Shown here one piece after another: positions 56,908 through 64,000 of a stretch of 64,000 nt of DNA. The first letter of the stretch is position 1, and every line of letters begins with the position of its first letter. The stretch comes from Rhinopomastus cyanomelas (taxonomy: Eukaryota > Chordata > Aves > Bucerotiformes > Rhinopomastidae). Both the position numbers and the translations under genes were made by a program. Under the pieces are notes generated by a model. That model was not told where the DNA came from. It searched no databases and saw only the letters and a program-made list of their open reading frames with translations. The stretch spans positions 108,530 through 172,529 of the forward strand of contig VXBP01004154.1 of assembly GCA_013400115.1 (NCBI GenBank). The letters are read 5' to 3'.

Positions 56908-57889
56908 TTTGATCTACCATTAGATACAACAGCAGAGTGAAACAGACCCTTTACAACCCTGTTATTTGAAAATAAAAAGAAATTATCAAGAAATGAGCTG
57001 AAAAAACCATCTAAAATTTTTCTTTTACAACAACTTTGTTGACAAATGAAGAGACTTCACTTCTTATGGAACAAGCAGATAAGCAGAAGGATCATGAAGC
57101 ATTATTGCCACCAAATGAGATGCTGCAACAACATCATAGACCTACGAAATTCTGGAGTCACCACCCCTGGACATGTTTAAAAGTCGGGTAGATAGAGTGC
57201 CAGAGGAACCCCATGGCTTTACAGCAGGAGAACTTTTACAGCGGAGACGTTCTAACTCGCTCTGGAACCACCTTCCCTCGGATATTCATTATATTCTGGC
57301 TGATATTTTTAAACCTGCCTGTGGGATTTGGATGCCCAATTCCCATTAAAATGAATGTAAATTAATGGGAAATGAGTAACCAAATTAATTAATTGAATTA
57401 AAATTAATGAGAGGTGGGCATCCATATCCTTAAGGCAAGTTTTAAAATCTCAGCCAGTGAGTTTTAGGAAGATGCCTAGACATCAATTCGTTCTCGGGAC
57501 ACACATTGATTTAAAGGAACCACGAGAAGGTCTTTTGTTCAAGATGTTTGAAAACAGGAGTCAGGTCTGTCAACCATAACTGAAAGTTCTCCAAACAATG
57601 ACTGATGCTAAAACACATTAGACTAAAAACCCCTACATATCTGTAGTCACATCCTAGGCAGTGGCTGTTCATAATCCAGCTTAATTTCAGACAATAAGAG
57701 CTATCAGAACGTGATTTAGAGCTGCAGCTTGATTTCTTCAAGAGGGGCTGTCATAATATATTTAAACATTCGTATACACCACTTCTCAGAACATCCCACA
57801 GACTCCACTGTCACTTCTGGAGCACTATCATTTTAGATTTCTAGAACACACTTATCATTTCCAGTTGAGACATTTAAAGCAACTCATTT
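56908..57889. other. Mostly unique sequence
   Basis: Contains one small old CR1 remnant (separate entry) and an AT-rich stretch with repeated AAATTAATG-type motifs at about 57340-57410. Confidence 0.4.
57153..57201 (+). mobile_element. Possible old CR1 remnant
   Basis: GGAGTCACCACCCCTGG followed by CATGTTTAAAAGTCGGGTAG matches an old CR1 sense segment. Only about 50 bp. Confidence 0.55.
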
Positions 57890-57989
57890 TCACAGAATCA
57901 TAGAATCATTAGAGATTGGAAGGCACCTCAAAAGATCATCCAGTCCAATCTCCCTGCCAGTCCCACCTAGACCAAGTCACATAGGAACG
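57890..57989 (-). mobile_element. CR1 3'-end fragment, tail type AATGATTC
   Basis: TCACAGAATCATAGAATCATT to GTCACATAGGAACG. About ten bases of the CCACAGCAGGATCACC module are missing. Confidence 0.91.
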
Positions 57990-58090
57990 TTTTCCCCACA
58001 CATACCCTGCAAAGCTCTATGATGAGAAAAACCAGTCCATAAAGGCTACAGGTCAGTGATAAACTGGCTAATAGAACAAATCATGGGTAA

Positions 58091-58270
58091 TAGAGCACTG
58101 GAAGGGGCTGCCCAGGGAGGGTTGTGGAGTCTCCTTCTCTGGAGATGTTTAAAACCTGCCTAGACATGTTCCTGTGTGACTTGGTCCGGGTGATCCTGCT
58201 GTGGCAGGGGGATTGGACTAGATTATCTTTCAAGGTCCCTTCCAATCCCCAATTTTCTGTGATTCTATGA
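58091..58270 (+). mobile_element. CR1 3'-end fragment, tail type AATGTTC
   Basis: Sense CR1 from TAGAGCACTGGAAGGGG to the tail TTTTCTGTGATTCTATGA. Confidence 0.93.
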
Positions 58271-59007
58271 CATTGAGCAAATGGCCCAGTACAACATGAC
58301 CTACAGGTACTTCTTGCCACGTACAAACACAAACCCAGTAACAGCTGGTGGAAACAATAAAACTTAACAGAATTATGAGGGGGTTAGGGAAAAAATTGCA
58401 GACACAAAAGTTTATTAGGTGTCCCATTATGACCTGTAAAACCCATCGCTCTTGGCAAAGTCTATTCACTACCCCGAAGCTTTCACAACCTTCTTTCCTT
58501 CTGCTGCCTGTTTATTATTTCCTAATTTATCACCGCTCGCATCTAAACGGGACTGCGTCGTATTAGGCACGTTAAAGGATTTGCATTATACCCCCATTAC
58601 TGCTGAGCATCGTTAATAAAACTGCTGCTAATTTTAAATCAGCTCAAGAGTTTCACGTAGGAGCTCGCGCCGACGTGAACATTGAGAAAGAAGTCAGATT
58701 TATAATGTCGTAAAGGATAATTGCTGAGAACATTATCGAGGCAAAAATCCTACTGTACTCCCCGTAATTAGGGTCCGAGGATCTATTTAAGACTTCTGCT
58801 TCCTCTAGGTAGGATAACACAGAGGTTCAGAGGAAACAGCACAACTCATTGACTTGACTCAGGTATTGATGACGGCACGAGACACGGGCTGGCTTCAGGA
58901 GATTTCTTTTGGTGCTACACACCTACATCTTAAAATACAGATTTACTATCATAGACTCCTGGGTTCCAACTATATGTCAAAATACAAATTGAATAGTATA
59001 GGCTCCT
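58271..59007. other. Unique CpG-bearing block, possible conserved element
   Basis: The part at 58500-58800 has retained CpGs (GGGACTGCGTCGTATTAGG, GCTCGCGCCGACGTG, TATAATGTCGTAAAGG) and a POU-type ATTTGCAT at 58579-58586. No frame of note. Confidence 0.4.
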
Positions 59008-59060
59008 GGAATGACTTAGGGTCAAAAGGACCTTAAAGATCATCTACTCCAACCTCAAGG
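59008..59060 (-). mobile_element. Possible old CR1 tail
   Basis: GGAATGACTTAGGGTC and GGACCTTAAAGATCATCTAC match an old CR1 3' end, about 50 bp only. Confidence 0.6.
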
Positions 59061-59157
59061 GTAAGGATGCCTCTCAAATAGAAATGTAAATATTGATGCA
59101 CTCTTCAGCCAGTCTCATAAGACCATGCAGTGCTTGGTGTGACAGTAGGTACTGGAG

Positions 59158-59237
59158 ATCACAGAACCACATAACATTAGGGATTGGAAGGGACCTCGAA
59201 AGGTCATTTAGTCCAATCTCCTGGCCAGAGCAGGATC
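59158..59237 (-). mobile_element. CR1 tail fragment, outer copy
   Basis: GATCACAGAACCACATAAC to CAGAGCAGGATCA. It is cut at GATCA, where another tail begins. Confidence 0.88.
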
Positions 59238-59300
59238 AAAGAATCACACAGAATCATGGAACATTAAGGATTGGAAGGGATATTGAAAGATCATAGAATC
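59238..59300 (-). mobile_element. CR1 tail fragment inserted at GATCA
   Basis: AGAATCACACAGAATCATGG with ACATTAAGGATTGG, ending in AAAGATCAT, followed by AGAATC. The last bases look like the beginning of yet another CR1 tail. Confidence 0.85.
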
Positions 59301-59483
59301 TTTTACCATTCCCCTGTGGAAGCGATGGAGGAGCCCTGTCCTGCAGGATTAGGTTCCTCACCCTTCATTCACCTCTATTTCCCTTGTGAGCTGTGTCAGC
59401 TCTGACTGGCAGGCAAGAGCAGATGCCCTCCATCTACCATCTCTGTGGTTGTTTCCACACAGCCTTTAGTAAGAGACAGAATA

Positions 59484-59530
59484 TCATAGAATCATCTGGA
59501 GAAGACTCTTGAGATCATAAAGTCCAACAA
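59484..59530 (-). mobile_element. Old-type CR1 tail
   Basis: TATCATAGAATCATCTGGAG then GATCATAAAGTCCAAC. About 45 bp, ten bases from an oppositely oriented copy. Confidence 0.75.
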
Positions 59531-59540
59531 ATAACATGAA

Positions 59541-59728
59541 GAGAGTGATCAGGCACTAGAATGGGCTGCCCAGGATGACGGTTGAGTCCCCATCCCTGGA
59601 TGAGTTTAAAAGACGCTTAGATGTAGTGTTGGGGGATGTGGTTTAGGGGTGAACTTGTAGAGCAGGGTTGATGGTTGGACCCTATGATCCCAAGGGGCTT
59701 TTCCAACCTGGATGATTCTACGATTGTA
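59541..59728 (+). mobile_element. Old-type CR1 3' end
   Basis: Sense old CR1: GATCAGGCACTAGAATGGGC, CCATCCCTGGATGAGTTTAA, GGGGATGTGGTTTAGGGG, TTTTCCAACCTGGATGATTC. Well preserved for its family. Confidence 0.93.
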
Positions 59729-60860
59729 CCGAGTTCCCCACTAAATCATATCTCTAAGCACCACATGTAAAGGATCTTTAAACACACCACTGATGCTGCA
59801 CACTAACCCAATGAGCTACTGGCATGTATTTTACACGAGATATTAAGAAGAGAGGAAAACTACTGTCTCAACCAATTCACATCACCCCTACCCTAAATTC
59901 CTGGGAGAGGCTGGCGGGGTTGGGATCTACAACAGCAGCATTTCTTGGGAGCGAGGAAGTAAAATGTCTAGAGATGTTAAAATGTAGGGATGGCACCGGC
60001 TTCCACTGAGTGGTTACAAGCCTCCAACAAACCTCCAGAGACCTTTATTTACTACAGCATTATTCTTCCTGGAGCCTAGATAATTGGAACGACCCAATTT
60101 ATAGTCTCTCTGACAACAGTCAGACGTGTTGGCGTGTTACAGTGGACCTTTGACATGACACATCAGTAAACTGCATCTATATTCAAGAAAAGGTTAAAAC
60201 AAAAGTCCAATCTACATTTACCCTGGAGAATTTTATGCTACTTTCCAAACCACAGACCTGTCCCATATTTCACTCTGGCTGCAAACACCAAGTGATTTAT
60301 TAGCTGCGTGCGCTCGTCAGATATTCCTTTCCTGCTGTTTCAGATATGCAGGTTGTTTTTCCATTAGTGAAGCATTAGACACTATCCACGGGAAGCCACC
60401 GCAAGACCACTTCAGTGGCCACGTCCGAAAGGCTTTTCTTATTGCCTGCATGCTGGATGTCTGGCCCTGAGCACTGGGGGCAGTTCCAATTTAATCTGGT
60501 CAAGGATATGCATTTGCCTTCTGCAGACAGCTAGCTGTTGCAGCTCCATTGAGCACGCTGGATTCGACAGGGGTTGGGAAAACAGCACTGGCATGAAGTT
60601 CTCCGTGTGTTCACACACACAGTGCCCACTCTCAGCTTCTTCAAAAACTAACCAAACAGAAAAGCTACTCCTCATCTTATCTGATGAGTTATATTTGCTA
60701 TAACAGACCAGAGAAATACTGATGTTTAAGTACCTTAATACTTTTATCAACAAACTGTTGGAGGGAGGATGACAGATTATATGGACAAGGCCAAGAAGAT
60801 CTTTGTAGAAAACTCAGTTTGTTAATATAAAAAGTACTTTGGGGCCCTGCTGCTCCTACT
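59729..60860. other. Unique sequence, nothing recognised
   Basis: No transposon recognised. A 104-codon minus frame at 60439-60753 has no known motif. Confidence 0.4.
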
Positions 60861-60914
60861 TAGAATCACAGAATCATAGAACATTAGGGATTGGAAGGGA
60901 CCGCAAAAGATCAT
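60861..60914 (-). mobile_element. CR1 tail fragment, outer copy
   Basis: AGAATCACAGAATCATAGAAC to CAAAAGATCAT, cut at GATCAT where a longer CR1 begins. Confidence 0.9.
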
Positions 60915-61575
60915 AGAATCATTAGGGATTGAAAGAGACCTCTAAAGATCATCTGGTCTGATCCCCTGACACAGCAGCATCACCTAGACCAAGTCACACG
61001 GGAACATGTCCAGGAGGGTTTTAAATGTCTCCAGAGAAGGAGACTCCACAACCCCCCTGGGCAGCCCCTTCCAGGGCTCCATCACCCTCACTGGGAAGAA
61101 GGTCCTTCTCATATTTATGTGGAACCTCCTCTATTCCAGCTGACACCCACTGCCCCTTGTCCTATCACTAGATGACACTGAGCAAAGCCTGGCTCCATCC
61201 TCCTGACACCCACTCTTCACATATTTATAGACATTAATGAGGTCATCCCTCAGTCTCCTCTTCTCCAAACTAACAAGACCCAGCTCCCTCAGTGCCTCCT
61301 CATAAGGGGGGTGCTCCACTTCCTTCATCATCCTTGTTGCTCTACACTGGACTCTTTCCAGCAGCTCCGTGTCCTTCTTGAACTGAGGGACCCAGAACTG
61401 GACACAACACTCCAGATGTGGTCTCACTAGGGCAGAGTAGAGGGAAAGAAGAACCTCTCTCGATCTGCTAACCACCCCCTGTCTGATCCACCCCAGGATG
61501 CTGATTGCCCTCCTGGCCACAAGAGCACACTGCTGGCTCATGATCATTCTGCTGTCCACCAGGACCCCAGGTCCT
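60915..61575 (-). mobile_element. Longest young CR1 copy, ORF2 with a stop
   Basis: About 660 bp, the 5'-most reach of any young copy, extending to the sequence encoding MDSRMIMSQQCALVARRAISILGW. Frame 61131-61559 (142 codons) runs through RPHLECCVQFWVPQFKKDTELL, ALRELGLVSLEKRRLRDDLINVYKYV and SSSDRTRGSGCQLE. It stops at 61131-61133, where sister copies encode Gln (CAG to TAG on the coding strand). The catalytic reverse transcriptase core lies further upstream and is absent. Confidence 0.95.
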
Positions 61576-62284
61576 GAGAAGCCAATTTTTATTTTACTTA
61601 CTTTGAGACCATTTGATTCTTTCAGGATCTTTTTCTGTTTACAAGTTTATGCAACAGTCAATCGTTTCTCTTTTACCTCATTACCCTGTCACCACACCAC
61701 CAGTCCAGTGTGAGCATAAGACAGAAAGGGTTTATAAATTTATTTTTATTAGCCAAACGACTGGTAGGCTCAGGAAACCTGCCGTTTGCTGTGTAGATGC
61801 TGAAGGTATAAATAACATCACAGTCAGTGTCTCAAAAAAGTTATAAACTCAACATACTGAGAACTGGAAGACAATGGTTTTGTATAGGAGCATCTCCCTG
61901 AAATGGTGCTGTTTGTTGTTGGGGTTTTATTTCAAGCATTATTTCAGTTCAAAAAGCAGTCTAATTTGAAAGTAAAGCTAATTAGGTTACTCAGGTTAAA
62001 CCACTTGTTCTAGAAAACAGGAGTAATAACAAACCATTCTTACTAAGATTTTACTTTCATCCAAGCCAAATGTGTCAGAAATCTCCTGCACGTAATAAAC
62101 AGGGATAAGTGCAGAAAGGACCTTCAGAAACAAAATTCAGTTGTTCAGATGAACCTGTTTCTTCTTTAGGTTTGTATTTGTTTGTCTTCCCTGTTGTACC
62201 AACCATTTCTTTTTGGTTAAGTCTCTCCTCACTACTTGTTCACTTCAGCCAATGGACCAAAACGATCGGCTTTACTGTCCTTCC
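61576..62284. other. Unique sequence, nothing recognised
   Basis: T-rich parts near 61590-61660 and 61910-61930. No repeat or exon detected. Confidence 0.4.
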
Positions 62285-62444
62285 AGCTGCCCAGGGGGGT
62301 TGTGGAGTCTCCTTCTCTGGAGATGTTTAAAACATCCCCGGACATCTTCCTGTGCGACTCGGTCTAGGTGATCCTGCTCTGGCAGGGGGATTGGACTGGA
62401 TGATCTTTTGAGGTCCCTCCCAATCCCTAAAGTTCTGTGATTCT
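62285..62444 (+). mobile_element. CR1 3'-end fragment, tail type AATGTTC
   Basis: Sense CR1 from AGCTGCCCAGGGGGGTTG to AAAGTTCTGTGATTC. Confidence 0.93.
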
Positions 62445-62897
62445 AAAACCTTTGGAGTCTCAGAAAATTCCAGCCAGAGAAAATGAGCAACTTGCCCAAG
62501 GTCACAGAAATAACTAGGAAATTATCTGAGTCACAGTCCAATGGCTCAGACATCCTCCCTCAATAGGCCTCATTAATAAAAACTGGATGAATTATATTAA
62601 TAGAAGCTAATTTTATCCGGACCCGAGTTGAGTGTGAGAGGAACATAACACAACAGTTACAGATGGCTCTCGGTGGCATTTCTAATGCTTAACTACAAAA
62701 CACACGCAGAAGTCTGCGACACCGTGACAAGTGAAAGGTCTCACGTGAGCATCAACAGAAGAGACAAATGAAATATGTAGGTTAACAGGCACTCAAGTGC
62801 AAATCAGTTCTCATGAGGACTCAGACCGTGCAGAAGTAGTTCTGGTTCTACTTGTGTGGCCACGGCGGGGCATTAACACAGACTCTCATGTCCAATA
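62445..62897. other. Unique sequence, nothing recognised
   Basis: Retained CpGs at 62615-62750; no repeat seen. Confidence 0.4.
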
Positions 62898-63024
62898 GAG
62901 AATCGTAGAATCATCGAATCACTCTGGTTGGAAAAGACCTTTGGGATGATGGAGTCCAACCATCAACCCTTCACCTATGGCTCACTCCTAAACCATATCC
63001 CCCAACACTACATCTAAGCTGATT
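62898..63024 (-). mobile_element. Old-type CR1 3' end
   Basis: AGAATCGTAGAATCATCG, CACTCTGGTTGGAAAAGACC, CACTCCTAAACCATATCC and CACTACATCTAAGC: the same old family as the copies at 31425 and 59541. Confidence 0.92.
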
Positions 63025-63058
63025 TTATGTTGTCATATTCATATTTATGTTAGGTGAT

Positions 63059-63606
63059 GGAGAGAGGTTCTTCTCCCCCTCTACTCTGCCCTAGTGAGAC
63101 CACATCTGAAGTGTTTGGTCCAGTTCTGGGTCCCTCAGTTCAAGAGGGATGTGGAGGTGCTGGAGGGAGTCCAGCAAAGAACAACAAGGATGATGAAGGA
63201 AGTGGAGCATCTCCCTTATGAGGCTGAGGGAGCTGGGTCTCGTCAGTTTGGAGGAGACTGAGGGGTGACCTCACTAATGTCTGTAAATATGTGAAGGGTG
63301 GGTGTCAGGAGGATGCAGCCAAGCTCTGCTCAGTGTCATCTAGCAATAGGATGAGGGGCAGTGGGTGTCAGCTGGAACAGAGGAGGTTCCATACAAATAT
63401 CAGAAGGACCTTCTTCCTAGTGAGGGTGACGGAGCCCTGGAAGGGGCTGCCCAGGGGGGCTGTGGAGTCTCCTTCACTGGGGACGTTTAAAACCCACCTG
63501 GATGTGTTCCTATGTGACTTGTTCTGGGTGATGATGCTGTGTCAGGGGGATTGGACTAGATGATCTTTCAAGGTCCCTTCCAATCCCCAGTGATTCTCTG
63601 ATTCTA
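63059..63606 (+). mobile_element. CR1 copy, about 550 bp, tail type AATGATTC
   Basis: Sense young CR1 from GAGAGAGGTTCTTCTCCCCC through all C-terminal ORF2 modules (frame 63291-63563 reads GCQEDAAKLCSVSSSNRMRG, FHTNIRRTFFLVRV, DVFLCDLFWV). Short deletions in the EERLRELG and LEKRRLRG regions break the frame upstream. Used above as the full-length reference for internal deletions. Confidence 0.95.
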
Positions 63607-64000
63607 TATTGCACAGTATAACAGACAGAAATCACTTGGCAATCTTAAAAATCATATTTCAAAGCATCCTACTGAAGAACGGGGCTACCAGCAGTGTCTG
63701 AAGTTAAGTAAAATCAGATCCATCCAAGCTTATTGCTCTATGCCCATTGTAAGAAAGATAGCATTCCCAGTGTCCCGTTCTGACTACACATCACAACCAC
63801 AACTCCAAACACACAGGCTACTCCTACTCGTCATTAACAATCACTAAGTGAGATATTAAATACCCAAAACTTCACAAAGTGACAGACGAGAGAAAGACAA
63901 CGCTGAAAATACTGCACAACTCCCCAGGCTCCATAATGAAAAGTCCTCAGCACTTCCCACAAACTGTAAATCAATAACCACTGACACCTTCCACGGCTTG
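63607..64000. other. Unique sequence to the window end
   Basis: AT-moderate, with no repeat or exon recognised. Confidence 0.4.

Noticed and set aside
1..64000. Endogenous retrovirus LTRs, tRNA and rRNA genes
   Set aside because: I looked for TG...CA-ended long direct repeats, gag or pol motifs other than CR1, and tRNA A and B boxes with a cloverleaf; none could be supported by eye.

Overview
The window looks like bird nuclear DNA with no recognisable gene. The main evidence is repeat content: about 60 loci (more than 70 copies) of the CR1 non-LTR retrotransposon, the dominant avian LINE, cover roughly 14 kb, or about 22% of the window, summed by hand from the intervals below. Every copy is cut off at its 5' end, and the longest is only 0.6 to 0.7 kb. 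Such a load is high for a bird. It fits CR1-rich groups such as woodpeckers and their relatives or hornbills and hoopoes, but that placement is an inference from density alone.

No protein-coding exon, tRNA, rRNA, CRISPR array or retroviral LTR could be supported. The only long open frames with a recognisable product are C-terminal pieces of the CR1 ORF2 reverse transcriptase: the minus strand at 1302-1781, 31508-32059, 36619-36939 and 61131-61559, and the plus strand at 49012-49416. Everything else is intergenic or intronic. Several unique blocks keep many CpGs and homeodomain- or POU-like sites and are candidates for conserved non-coding elements; this cannot be tested here.

The CR1 copies fall into two layers. 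The younger layer has a 3' part containing GGGATTGGAAGGGACC on the minus strand. It splits about evenly between two tail types, one ending AATGATTCTRTGATTC and one ending AATGTTCTGTGATTC on the sense strand. The older layer (GGTTGGAAAAGACC and related variants) is more decayed. Young copies are nested inside older ones or inside each other at about 3083, 24506, 36557, 38249, 55711, 59238 and 60915, which gives relative ages.

Layout. 1-14940: scattered CR1 with long unique stretches. 14941-15535: AT-rich minisatellite with a 36-base assembly gap; its strand composition flips midway. 15536-18420: nearly repeat-free. 18424-29200: dense CR1, including a fold-back copy and a 58-bp tandem duplication. 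29268-29523: a 256-bp non-autonomous hAT DNA transposon with matching ends and a perfect 8-bp target-site duplication, the most unusual element in the window. 31425-64000: more CR1, a 3 x 31-bp repeat at 43630, and several CpG-bearing unique blocks.

No genes act together here. The story is of retrotransposon layering, plus one cut-and-paste transposon of a class that is scarce in birds.
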